DNA of 64,000 nt from Micromussa lordhowensis (taxonomy: Eukaryota > Cnidaria > Anthozoa > Scleractinia > Lobophylliidae): assembly GCA_964020085.1 (NCBI GenBank), contig OZ026597.1, positions 22,825,721-22,889,720 on the forward strand, written 5' to 3'. Below, one piece after another: positions 22,826 to 34,949 of this stretch (position 1 is its first letter; every line of letters begins with the position of its first letter). The notes beneath the pieces are model-generated. The model saw only the letters and a list, made by a program, of their open reading frames with translations, did no database searches and was not told the DNA's origin. Position numbers and translations under genes: made by a program.

Positions 22826-24213
22826 GACCTAAGCTTCTCCACAGGACCTAAATTAATCCATGAGGGGGTGCGCACCTAAACGAAAATTTGTTGCCAGGAA
22901 AACCGAGCAGTGTTCCTGTGTCGATAAAAACTTGACACTTTTCTTGGAACACTCAGGGTCCCTCTGGATAATGATATATCACTGATGGCCTGGTAACGAC
23001 TTCGTTGTCGTTGCCAAGCGTTAATTGCAAACCAAACCGAATCTAAATACAACAAAAACCGAATCGAAGCCGAACAATAACGCGAACTATACCGAATGAA
23101 AACGAGTCGAATCGAGGTAAAATTTCCGTACAATTCCTTACTTAATTATGCATACAACTTTTTCATTTCTTTCACGAATATTGCGGCCATGCGTCACGAG
23201 CTGTACGCGTAGTTAAGTAAAGTCTGTACGTAAATCTCACCCAAAACAGGAAACGTTTTTAGCCGGAGTCTGTTGTGATACAATCAAATAACAACAACAA
23301 CACAATTAAACTACTTAACATCAATTTTATTATTTCGTGGTTACAGTGCTGAGAAAGTCGTCGCCACCAGTGAAGGCTACCTACGCCTACAATTTGTAGA
23401 CGGTCTAAGCTTTCTGCGCCTGCGTGGTGCAATGCAGGACTTGGTCGAGTAGGCTCACCCCACAAAGCAGAATAAACAAATAGACACATGTATAGTCGCC
23501 TAAGTGTTAACACTGCTGGACTTGTGAGATAAGCTTCCCCAAATACTTCCTAATCCTGTAAACTGAGAAGCTAACTATCTCCCTGGCTTTTCCAGGCAGT
23601 TGAAGATGTATCCACTTTGATTGCATGTGCGATCCGTCTCTTCATGGTAGATTCCTTCTCACGGACTGTTTGTAAGATAACCAAGGTGTGTGTAATGTCC
23701 CATCAAACCCCGAACTATACTAACATTAGCTAGAAATATACTATTTAACTGGTATGGAGAAACTTAAACTTGTTTCCTCTCCAAAAGTTAAACAGTTTCC
23801 TTAGTTAATTCTCTGGATAAACCTTGCCGAAAAGTTCTTCTAAATTACAGAGCTATAACTGTTATAAAGAAGAACTTGATAGAAATTAAATTTACCGATA
23901 TCACGGTGCTAAGCGGGAGATCGTGGTGAAGCCGAAGTCAAGCCGAACTACCGACGACAAACAGTGACGAGAATTTGGCCGAAACAGTTAAATCGAAGAA
24001 CAATCGAAAAAAGTGCCGAACCCAGAAAACCTAAGGGGAGACCCACACCAAATCCCGTGGGAAAATTAACTTATTAACTAAATTACATAAAGTCCAATCC
24101 GACGGTTTATTTAGTTATTGCCGAATGTAAGGTTTATCCAGCGCTCTATGTAATAATCCCTTCCCCCCTACCCACAAATAATTTTACCAACCACTACCAT
24201 CACAGGCTTGTAA
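22826..24213 (+). repeat. 1.4-kb direct repeat, copy A
   Basis: Clearly alignable to 34950-36331 in the same orientation, with many substitutions and short indels. Conserved blocks include GAGGGGGTGCGCACCTAAAC and CGAAAATTTGTTGCCAGGAA near the start and AAGGCTACCTACGCCTACAA in the middle. Copy A has about 33 bp near 23970 that copy B lacks. No ORF, terminal repeat or transposase motif is seen, so the family is unknown. Confidence 0.85.
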
Positions 24214-24935
24214 TTCGCGACTATAGATCAGCATGGCTGTATCTTGAAAGCTGTATTTTTCCCAGTTGATCAGCTTGTTCAGATTAATGGATGGATATCG
24301 CGGTCTCGAGGAAAAAGATTTTCTGGAATGGGCTCGAAGACCTGGTAAAATGAATCGACGAAAAAATATAATTAATGTAAGGAATTTAGAATAAAATAAT
24401 CGTCGTAACTAATACTTTCTGATCACAATGTCGCTTCTACTAGTAGGTCATATGAAAGCCCCAGGGATCAGATGCATACATACAAACCCATCCGTTCCTT
24501 TGCTTCAGTGAAAAAAATATTTGCCCTGCGACGCATTCTTTGAAATAAAAGGGGAAACCATAAAGTCTCCAAAACATTGTTTCTATGTGCTGGACGGCGC
24601 AAAGGCGGATAAGAAAAGAAAAATGAATCTCAGACCCAACTCACCTCTGGTAAGGTCTGCGGAGACGTTCAGTCACTGTCAGCAACGGTCTTCTCTGCTT
24701 CGGTTGTTGCCTGAAACAATTAACAGGGAATACTAACAGCGAAAGATCACTTTCCATAACGTGTTACTATAGAGTCGGAAACAAACTCATTCAGTAAAAA
24801 CAAAAATCAAATGTAGAACAAATAGAGAAATAGGCTTCACTTAGTTCGGAGGAATCCTTGAAGACATTCTTCTGTGTATCAATCTGACGCAAGTTGTCTT
24901 CTTTTTGAATTGATGAAGCACACACAAGAGAGCCT
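24214..24935. other. Between repeat copy and satellite, no feature seen
   Basis: No gene, splice structure or clear repeat. The open frame at 24521-24736 has no family resemblance. Confidence 0.45.
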
Positions 24936-25665
24936 GAACCATACACAACTTGTCTTTCTGGGGGACGAATAATGCCAGCTTAACTGTAGAGTTGCGGGTG
25001 TGTAGAAGGATGAGTTGCCACTGCTTGTCTTCTAGTTAGATGACCGGTGCGCGTTTAGTTGTTCAGTTAAGGCTTTGTAGAAGAGCTTAACTATCTCAAC
25101 TTGTCCTCTTTGTGATGATCGGTGCTAAGATGTAATGGTGCTGCTGGGTAGAGAACTGAACTATCCATTTCTCGTCTTCTTTCTGCACGAGTGCTGAGCG
25201 CTTAATTCATCGGTAGAGCTTCGGCTTTGTAGAAGGGATGAACTATCGAGTGACAGCGATGCCAGCAATTTTGCAGTTTGAGCTGCGGCTGTGCTGAAAG
25301 CTGAAGTTTTCAGTACCTGGCTGTGTTCTTGCAAGATTGACTTATTCGTGGTTAATTTTGCAGAGTTTCGCCCGTGTGGAAGGCTTAACTTTCTATCTTT
25401 TGTCTCGTTCCTTGATGACTGCTGCGCGCTCAATATAATTGTAGGGCGCGGACTGTGTAGAATACTGAACTATTCACTTTTTTATGGATTTCGTCTTACG
25501 TGATTACCGATGCGCGCTAAATTTAAGTTAAGAGTTGTAGCTGTGTGGAGAGTTGAACCATCCACTTGTAGTCTTTTTCCTGCAAAACTGATGAGCGCGA
25601 ATTGTAGCTTTAGAGTTGTACCTGTGTAGGAGATCGAACTATCCTCTTCTAGTTGTTTCCGTTTA
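24936..25665 (+). repeat. ~80-bp satellite array, first block
   Basis: Diverged head-to-tail units with the recurring order CTTGTCTTCTTG, GGATGACTGATGCGCGCTTA, TTTAACTGTAGAGTT, GCGGCTGTGTAGAAGGCTGA, ACTATCCACAACTTG. The block gives way near 25670 to about 630 bp of other sequence. Confidence 0.8.
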
Positions 25666-26300
25666 TGACTCAAGTCTTCGTCTTGTTTACTGATGACCCG
25701 CCGGACGAAACACAAATGAAAAACATGAAAATCCTTCAAGCGAGACAAGCCGACCTCTCGCGACTTCGCAGCTCGCTCCACCGCTCGCTCCGCCGCGTTG
25801 CGACCTTCACACGGTGTCTTCACAGCCAGAATCTTGCGTGCATAGTTCGCTTCACTCACTTAGCTATTCTAACCAGAAACTCACGAGGTCGACTTGTGGA
25901 CCGCAGCCGTTGTTGATCAAGGTTTGCTACCAGGCTCATGAACGGAAAATACACGATTTTATAGCGTTTTAGGAGTTGTGTCTAAATGCTTTTCTGCACG
26001 CTATGTATAGCTGCTTCTCTTTACTGTTCGGCTGGCCGTTGAGGTACAACAGTTTGTTGTAATCCATATCGTAGTAAAACCAATTACTCCTATTTTTGCT
26101 CTGCATTGTTTAGAACGAAGTCTACTTGTCTAGCCCTCTTCTCAAACTTGTGTCGGGCCCAACTTTGTGACGGTAGGATCCACTTCGAGATTAATTTCGG
26201 AGAGCAGCCATTCCCTGAAAAGGATACCGTTAGCTTGAATGCATCTCTACCACCGATTGGCTTTTGCCAGAAAACCATTTTCATGTATTTTGGCCAGCCT
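25666..26300. other. Non-satellite interruption in the array
   Basis: The periodic phrases of the ~80-bp satellite disappear here. The segment includes a GC-rich stretch near 25750-25810 with CGCTCGCTCC repeats. It could be an insertion, but no termini were found. Confidence 0.5.
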
Positions 26301-29300
26301 AAAGTAACTGTTGAGTTGGGGCTTTGTAAGAGGCTGAATTATCCACTTCTAATCTTCTTCTGATGACTGATGAACGCTTAATTCAATTGCCGAGTTTAGA
26401 CTATCTAGAAAGCTGAACAATCCAGTTCTTTTCTTCGTCCTGAAGGAATGATACGCGCTGAACTATCCAGTTCTTGTCTTCTTTTTGGATGACTGACGAG
26501 CGCTTAACTGGACTGTAAAGTTGTGGCTGTGTAGAAGGCTAGACTATCTACGGCTGTCTTGTTTATGACTGATGCAAGCTTAATTTATTCAATTTTAGAG
26601 TTGGGGCATGTAGAGGAGCTAAGCTACTCACTTCTTGTCTTTATCCTGGATGACTGATGCGTGCCCTATTTAACTGTTTGGGAGGTACAAAAAAACCTGG
26701 TCTTCTGGTTGGTTGACTAATGCCGGCGTGATTAATTTAGCTGAAAAGTTAACGACGTGCGGAATCAACTAGTTCTATCGGAATGAATGATCCATAATTT
26801 ATCGGTAAAGTTGGGAACGCTGAACTATCCACACGTTGTCTTCTTGATTACTGTTCGTGCTTAATTTCACTGTAAACCCACCGCTGTCTAGAAGAGCTGC
26901 TTTAACTCCAGTTTCTCTTCTTGCTGGATGACAGAATTGCCCTCTATTCAACTATAGACTGTTTAGGCTGTGTAAAAGTGTGAACCATTGACAACTTGTG
27001 TTCTTGTTGGATGACTGACACAGGATTAATTTAACTGTAGAGTAAGGGCTGTGTAGAAGGCTGAACTATCCAGTTCTTGTCTTCCTGCTGGATGAGTGCT
27101 GAGCATTTAATTTCTCTGTAGAGTTCCAGCTATGTAGAAGAGCTGAAGTATCCAAAACTTGCCTTCTCCTTATGTGACCGATACGGGCTTAATTTAACTG
27201 AAGACTTGAGATTGTTACGAAGCCTGACCTATACTCAAATGTTACGATTCTCTCTGGATGGATGAGTTTCTACAGAAAGCCGAACAATTCACAACTTCTC
27301 TTTTTGGTTGATGCTTCATGCGTGCTTAATTTTACTGAAAACTTCCCGGTATGTTAAAAGCTAACCATCCACAGCAGGAATGGCTATTTAGAAGGCTGAA
27401 ACTTCCTGAACTTGTCGTCTTGAGGATAACTGTAGCGTTACGACTGTTTTAAAAAATCTGAACTATCCACAACTTGTTTTCTTTTTTGATTACTGATGCG
27501 CGGCTAAGCCAAGTGTAGAGTTACGGCTGTATAGAGAAGTGAACTTTACAACGTTTCTTCTTGTTCAATGAGTGATGCGCGCTCAATTTAACTATAGAGT
27601 AAGGGCTGCGTAGAAGGCTAAACTATCAAGGTCTTTTTGCTAGAAGAGTGCTGAGTATTAATTCGTCGATAGAGTTGCGGCTGTTCTGAAGACGCGAACT
27701 ATCTACAACGTGTCTTCTTGGATGATTGATGTGTGATTAATATAACTGAAGACTTGAAGTTGTTAACAAGACTGAGCTATATATATTCACGTTCTTTATC
27801 GATGGTGATGTCCGCTTTTTTTTTCGCTGTCGAGATTTCGTTGTATAGAGGGCTGAACTATCCACAACTTCTCTTTTTGGTTAATTCTTTACTAGCTATA
27901 CGAACTTCATTTTACTGTAGACTTTCCGCTTTTTTAAAGGCTCATTTGTCCACGACTTGTTTTGTTGCTGAATGGTTAACTGTAGATTTGCTGCTGAGTA
28001 GAAGATTGAACAATTCACATTTTTTTCTTCTTGTTGGATGACTGATGCGCGTTTAATTTAACTGTAGAATACTGAGAGCTGTGTAGAAGGCTTAATTGAC
28101 CAGTTCTTGTCTTCTTGCAGGATGAAAGTTGCTGCTGTGAAGGAAGCTAAAGCCGACTATCGAAAGGTTTTAGGATTGTTGGATGACTCAATAACTCGAG
28201 GTAAGGTTAGGTAGACCTCTCTTCTTGCTGAATTACTGTCAATATGTTTAATGTATCTGTAGTTTTGCGGCTGGAATACAATGCAGTAGAGGCGGAGGTA
28301 TTTGCACCTTATCTCGGTTGTCGGATGACTATTGCGCTTAGGAAACTCAGTTGTCTTGAGCATTTCGGCTGTGTAGAAGGCTGAACTATCAAAACCTTGT
28401 TTTCATCTTGGATGACTTATCCATCCTTAATTTACTGAAGCGCTTAGGCTGTGTAGAAGTTGGAAATATCTAGAACTTTACTTCTCGCTGAATAACTGAG
28501 CGTACTTTATTGTATTGAAGTATTGTGGCTGTCTATGAGGTTAAAATATCTTCAGCTTGCTTCTTGTTGAATTACTAATTAATGCAAACTTAATTTTAAG
28601 AGAGTCGAGGCTGTGTAGAGGGCTGAAGTATCCAGAACTCGCGTTCCCGCTAGATGGTTGATGCGAGCTTTATTTAACTGCACGGTTGCGGCTGTATAAA
28701 AAGCCGACCATTCACGACTTGACTTATTGGTGGATAACTGGCGTGAGCGTAATTTAACTGTAGAGCTGTGGCTGTGTAGTATTCTGAAGTATCCACAATT
28801 TATGTTTTTGCTGCATGACTGATACGAGCGTAATTTTACTGCCACAGGCTCGTGCCAGAGGTTCGACTGTGGCTGCGTAGAGAATACCGCAGTTTGTACT
28901 CTGGTTGGATGGTTGAAGCGCCCTTAATTTTATTGAACAGTTGCGGCTGTGCAGAAGGTTTTACTATTCACAAGTTGCCTTTTTATTTCATGACTGATGC
29001 GGGCTTATTTTAGCTGTAGAGTAGTGGCGGTATAGAAAGCTGAAGTTTCCAAACCTTGTCTTGTTCCTGGATGACTGATGTGCGCTTACTCTACCTTAAA
29101 CGTTGCGGCTGTGTAGAAGGCTAAATTGTCTAACATTGATTTCTTGCTGGATTACTGATGCGCATTTAATTTTAATGTAGAGTTACGGCTTTGTAGAAGG
29201 TTGAAGTATCCATCTTGCTTGATGACTGATGGGCGCTTCATTTTAACACTAGAGTTGCGGCTGTAAAAAAGGCTAAGTATCCTCAATTTGTTTTCTTCTG

Positions 29301-30260
29301 TCATTGTGCCTAATTTGTGCGTAATTTGTCTCCTATCTCCTTCTTGTGGGACTTTGGTGCACACTTATTATGACTGTATTATTGTGGCTGTGAAAAAGGC
29401 TGATTTGTCCACAACTTTTCTTTTCCTTGGTTGACTGTACTGATGTGCGCTGACGCTAACTGTAGCGTTGGAGCTGTGTTGAAGAGCTAAACTATTTAAT
29501 TTTAGACATCTTTCTGGATGACTGCTACGTGTTTAGTCTAGCTATGGTGTGTTAGGTGTTTAAAAGGCTGAACTTGCCACATCCTGTCTTCTTGGTTGAC
29601 TGATGGGCGCTTATTTTAACTGTAGTGTTACGGCTGTGTAAAAGGCTGACACTTCCTCGACTTGTCTTCTTTTTCTTTGATGACTGATGTTTCGGCTGTT
29701 TAGAGAACTGAACTTTCCACAGCTTGTCTTCTTGTTCGATGACTGATACGCGCTTATTTAGACAGTAGAGTGACGGCTGTGTAGAACAATGAACAATCGA
29801 CAACTTTTCTTCGTCTTGGATGACTGATGAGGGCTAAATTTAACTGCAGAGTTACGGTTCTGAAAAGTACTGAACTATCAACAATTTGTCTTCTTCAGTC
29901 TTAGACGACTGGTGCGCGCTTAATTTAACTATATAAGGAGCGGCTGTGCAGAAGGCGGAGTCTCCTCGCAGATGACTGATGCGCACGTAATTTGACTGAA
30001 GCGTTATGGCTGTTTAAAGTAGCTGAACTATCAACGTTTCTTCTTCTTGGATGAGCGAGTCGCGGTTTTTTAACTGTGGAGGTGCTCAGTAAGAAGGGGG
30101 CTTAATCTATCCACGACGTGTATTTTTTTTGGCTTACTGATGCGTACTTTATCTTGTTGTAGAGTTATGGCTGTGCAGAACTACGACTGCTTTTCTTCGC
30201 CTTGGATGACTGATGCGTGTTTTAGTTTAACAGTAGAGCTGTTGTTTAGAGAGCTGATTT
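26301..30260 (+). repeat. ~80-bp satellite array, main block
   Basis: About 50 head-to-tail units in one orientation, spaced 73-83 bp where I measured (28939, 29023, 29102, 29182, 29255 for the GCGGCTGT phrase). Units share GATGACTGATGCGCGCTTA, ACTGTAGAGTTGCGGCTGT, GTAGAAGGCTGAACTATCCA and CAACTTGTCTTCTTG. They differ greatly from one another, so the array is old and not recently homogenised. Open frames inside are short and arise from the repeat. Confidence 0.9.
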
Positions 30261-30659
30261 ATCCACTTTTTAGACGACTGACGTGTCTTCAACAAGACGC
30301 CAATTATCCAGATCTCTTGATTTTATTGAATGATTTGTGGATACCTCCAGGGGATTCGTCAGCACATATTTCTACTCAATAAGGAGAAAATTAGTTAAGG
30401 GAACAAGGATTTTCAAGAATGAGGTAGAGCGAGATGCACTGCAGTTAAAGGCAACGTTTTCAAGATGTACGGTTTGTCAGGTAGCCTCTTTAAGAAAAAG
30501 AATAATTTCTCACGTGTGGAAAACTCTACTTTAGACAACTTGTCCACTTGTTGGATGATCAACTGGGAACTGAGGAGCTGGTCACGTCGCAACCTCCCAA
30601 TACAACCGTACATGCCGGGTGTGATCATAAAGAAATGCAAGATATATATCTGAAAAAAT

Positions 30660-30845
30660 ATATTTTTTAACTACGACTGAAAGATTTATAGCCGTGAGAA
30701 ATCGTCGCCGTGAGGTATTTAAATAAGGAAACTGCAGAAATAAAGCCCGACAAAATATCAGACTCGAACGGGATTAAATCCCATATCCTCTTACGACACA
30801 GGAGTGATGCTCCAACTGATTTTTCAAGCCAACTTGGGAGGTGGA
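30660..30845 (-). mobile_element. Degenerate tRNA-derived SINE
   Basis: The minus strand carries a tRNA-like part ending in GGGATTTAATCCCGTTCGAG, a decayed B-box region, followed by a tail resembling the coral SINE that also occurs at the right edge of the window. Decayed and uncertain. Confidence 0.4.
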
Positions 30846-30919
30846 CAGGTCATGAGTTCGGAATCAACTGTAAAGGGCGAAGAGTGAGTTTATTAAACAC
30901 CACCTTCTTGAACCGCAGA

Positions 30920-32060
30920 AGAAACATTTAAAGGCACAAGAGACTGTCACAGTGGCGTACTCAACTTAGCACTTCCGAAAGTTATACGTGTGGCCAGATG
31001 AATAGAGATTTCACCCTTTTGGTAAGCCACGGGATTAACTGCATGTCGAAACCTAGCTGCCTTGTCCTCTCATTAGAGGAATGTAGCGTACCGAAGGTAA
31101 GCCGAGGATATTACCAAAGAGTTTCGTTGTGTAGAATACTGAACCATCCACAAATTGCCTTTCTTCATGATAGATGAGGTTTATTGAACACTATCCGTGG
31201 CATAACTCAACGAAGATGTCTTTTTTGTGTGGCGGAGTACCTGCCTTCATGATAAATGGATTTCTGATTATCCAAGAATAAAAACTGAGGAAAAAGGACG
31301 AGGCTGTACAGTCTACAAAATGTCCTCCTACTATGTGAGCGGGAACGGCTTTGGTAAGCTGCTGGGGTTATAACTTTAAGAGATGAGACTATTTCCAAAC
31401 CCGACTCAATATTGTTTCCTGATCTAATGTGCGCTCGTCTCCGGATCGAGCGGTCCGGGTTCGAGCCATGACCAGAGACATTGTTTGCCCTCCACTCTCA
31501 CAGCGCCTCTCTTCATCCAGGTGTATAAGTGGGTACCGGCTAATTCTGTGCTGGGGGTAGTTATGCGATGGACTAGCATCCCATCCACTGGGGAGAAGAA
31601 ACACTCCTGAAAACGCGGAGATAAGCGACGGTCTGATTGGCCACATGGCTCGTATACAGACTAACTCTCTTTACCATCTAATGGATGGAGAGTGCGCAGG
31701 ACATGTCCAGGATATAAGTGAAATTTAAAGTATGGCGGCTGTGAAGATGAGGCTACTGACTAGGAGGAATCCTCTATAGGTTACTTTAACCGTTCAGAGG
31801 AAGGCTGTGTACAAAGCTGAGATATTATCAGTGAGCGTCCATGTTTCCTGCTAATTTAGTGGCTTTGTAAGTACCGAGGAGGCTGAACTATCTACAGATA
31901 TGTTGAGAATGAGAGCGTATAACTGGAGAGACGCCATTGTGTATGATAGTGCGCAATCAATAAGCTCTTTCCATGAGGTGGATGGCTCGCGCTTAGCATA
32001 CAACTGGCGGAATATGCTGGCCTTCTTGGAGGTTAACACCTGGTAATATTGGATAATGGT
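30920..32060 (+). repeat. Outlying diverged satellite units
   Basis: Phrases such as GTTGTGTAGAATACTGAACC, GAGGCTGAACTATCTACAGA and GGATGGCTCGCGCTTAGCAT match the ~80-bp satellite but are widely spaced, as in 18.7-19.7 kb. A SINE interrupts them at 31412-31676. Confidence 0.55.
31412..31676 (+). mobile_element. tRNA-derived SINE
   Basis: CGGTCCGGGTTCGAGCC is a good RNA polymerase III B box in a tRNA-like head. It is followed by a body (CACTCTCACAGCGCCTCTCT, GGACTAGCATCCCATCCACT) that I recognise from coral SINEs. The head before the B box is diverged, so this copy is probably dead. Confidence 0.65.
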
Positions 32061-33300
32061 GTAATGCTGGGTGGATCGATGAGCTAGGAACCAATATTAC
32101 ATTCACAAATAGCGTTACATTTGCATAGATTGACACTCCTCTTCATTCGGGTACCCAAGTTGCTAGAAGGTTTGGAAAATACTTCACGCCAGCTGATGGT
32201 ATCACTGAAAAGAAATTGTAGCTAGAATAGCAGTTAAGCTATTCAAGTCACCCCCAAGATTCCTTACAAAAGGATAATAAAAGGTATACTGTGAACCTTA
32301 ACGTTCTACGGAATACATGGCAGGGCTCAAAAGGAAGCAGAATTTATTAAAGAGGAACTGATGAACAGTGTGTGTGAACTGGGGAGAGCCAAGAATATAA
32401 CCTCCAGACAGAACAACGTGAAGAAAAGAGGTAGTCATCACTGAATGGCCTCAGCTCCACCTGGATGCTATCGGCCTCAGAGAGAGAATGTTCATGGATT
32501 TATTCGCAGCTTTTTTCCAACGTAATGGAGAGGGATGGTAGTAAACACGACTCAAGAGACTGTCCTCAACTTGGAGATGTCATTTAACTGGTTGGATACA
32601 TATCGATGAAGGTAAAATGTGTGGTTGTTCGTATTAAGGAAGGTTAGAGAGGGGACAAGACCAAAGTTTCCTCATCTAATCTGCTACCGGACATGCCTTC
32701 TTGGATTTCCTTGGTTTAGCTGTGTAGCAGTAGCTTGGTTCAATCTGCTATCAAGATTTCTCATACAATGTTAGTAACGATACCTGAATGTCGGTGTTGC
32801 AATACTGCTACCAACCCTATCAAATGCAATTCAATTTATCTTAACATAATCGCTATTTTTTCGTGCGTTGTATTACAATATTTTAAAATAGTTTCAGGCT
32901 AATATAAAAATACGGGAGTTGCCAGTCAACGTTTGAGTTAGATCTTCAGATAAAAAAATTAATAATCAGGTCCAGTTTATCTGTCTATTCGATAAAATCT
33001 GTAAATATGAAGTGCTACATATTTGTATCACTTTTTGGTTAACTCAGTGTCAACTATCCTGTTGATCTTGAAGTATCAGAGTTTCTTGATCAACGCTAAG
33101 AACATATGTTTGTCTCGAAAAAATAACAATTTTCCTTCTTTTTTTCTTAATTAGGTTTTTGTTTTTTTTTACTATCGTAACAAATTAGCTATATGTTCAC
33201 TTCTAGCTTACGTCAACCTTTCCGCCAACCTAACAACTATTAAATGATCATTAACCCTTCATAATGTCAAGGATACTTCAAAAAGGATCTAGGTGATTTT
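32061..33300. other. Intergenic, no clear feature
   Basis: Very weak satellite-like traces up to about 32700, then AT-rich sequence with T runs at 33138-33170. No gene is supported. Confidence 0.45.
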
Positions 33301-34949
33301 CGTCCGAGACTCCCAGTCAGTGGTGCCTAAGAGCAAGGGGCATCACTGCAAAGAAAAAGTGAGAGAGAAACCGTTAGTTTGAAAAATGATAAAACGTTCA
33401 GAAAAGAAAACATTCCGCACCTACATCCAGCTTAGAAATGTGACGAGTGACATCCAAACCGATAATTGCTGCTGATCGATGGTACTGTGTTGCTTCATAC
33501 CCATCTTCACGATGCCATCTTGTTCCTAAAACGGTTCGTAGCTCCAAAGGAACGTCAAAAAATAAATCTGCAACGCTGACGAAGCCACGAAAGTGCTCAC
33601 GCTTTAAATATTCCAGTTGGATGCTGATTTTATTTCTCGAATGGTTCGCAGCTTCGAACAATACCCAAAACTGGTGACGATGATGAAGAAGTAAAGACGA
33701 AATTGCACGTTTCAAGCACTTCAGTTGGATGCGATGATCAGTAGAAGATAGATAGATGTGACAATAAAAAATTTATCGAAAACTTTCAAAAACCGAGGCT
33801 GCAAAAAAGAACGGCCGGAAACATGTAAACGTTTAACCTGTAGACAAGCAATTACTAGTTAATTAGTTACAAAACCATTCCATAAAAGAGCCACGGTGAA
33901 CACCATTACAATGTTTGTATACTTGTTCTCATCTGGAGCCAGTGAGTACCTGCCCTCGATGATCATCATCTTTCGTTGCCTCCGAAAATAGGCAGCTAAG
34001 CTCCTCACGAAGAAAAATAAAACAGTTGAAAAATCGTTGTGGCTTGCGTAGCATGCGCATTCCATACGAAAACGCTGTTGGCTTAAGAGACAAAGCGGAA
34101 GAGAGCGATCGTCTGGTTTCCGGCTCGAGGTTCGAGGAAAACTACTTAGCAATCTTCGAAAGCATGTACGGTACGAGACACTGCTGAAAGGTGAACATCA
34201 TAAACATTTAATCAGTTGAAGACCTGATGAGAAGGCTAAGTAATAAAATAGTTTTAGTATTAAATTTTTATTTCCAAGAACATGATACCAGTGCAGTTAT
34301 GCTGTTAAGACCCACCAACAACATCAATATCAGCACCGAAGAGCAGTTATTGTTCATAGACGGTGTATATTTTTCGTTGGATTTCAAAGCAACACAATGA
34401 TCACAGACCTTACGATATTGAGTTCTCTTATTTTTTATTTCAAATAAAATGTTACAATACTTTTTAGTACCTTTTTCCCCATTGCCACTCGTGTCCACTG
34501 ACGTCACAACAAGCCATAAGTCGTTTCAGAGAGATGATATATTTCCATCAATTGCCCCCGAAAATGGGCCGAGCCAACCAGTTATCGAAAAAGTAGTCCA
34601 TGCAATGATCGAAGCGCCTTCACTTTATATGCAAAGATGCTCGCGACTGCCTCCAAAACTAAGCAGAGGAGACCACAAGCAACATTGCAAAACAATTTGC
34701 AGACTGAAAAGCCAAGGTTGGCATTTCTCGAGCAAGAGATCCGGTGATAGGCAAATCAAGATAAAACAACGTCGTTGAACCTACCTGTGTCGTTTGATAT
34801 AAATAAATACGTTCAATGATTGCAGCCGAAAATGGACAGAGTGAATGACCTTGCGATAAGGTAGACCATGCTATGACTCCAAAAAGCAAAAAGCGTAATT
34901 ATAATACCAAAAGCTTACATTTCTTGTATTACACAAAATCAATCTGCAG
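33300..34949. repeat. Diverged counterpart of the 20.4-22.8 kb segment
   Basis: CACTGCAAAGAAAAAGTGAG followed by GTTAGTTTGA (33340-33385) parallels 20423-20460, and CCTCCGAAAATAGGC-type phrases at 33980, 34555, 34650 and 34825 parallel those at 21170-22700. The open frames here are not conserved between the two regions. Confidence 0.55.

Noticed and set aside
24936..30260. Possible CRISPR array
   Set aside because: Units are contiguous and diverged with no repeat/spacer alternation, and the context is eukaryotic.
31412..31500. Possible functional tRNA gene
   Set aside because: Only a B-box region is good. The head lacks a foldable cloverleaf and is followed by a SINE body.
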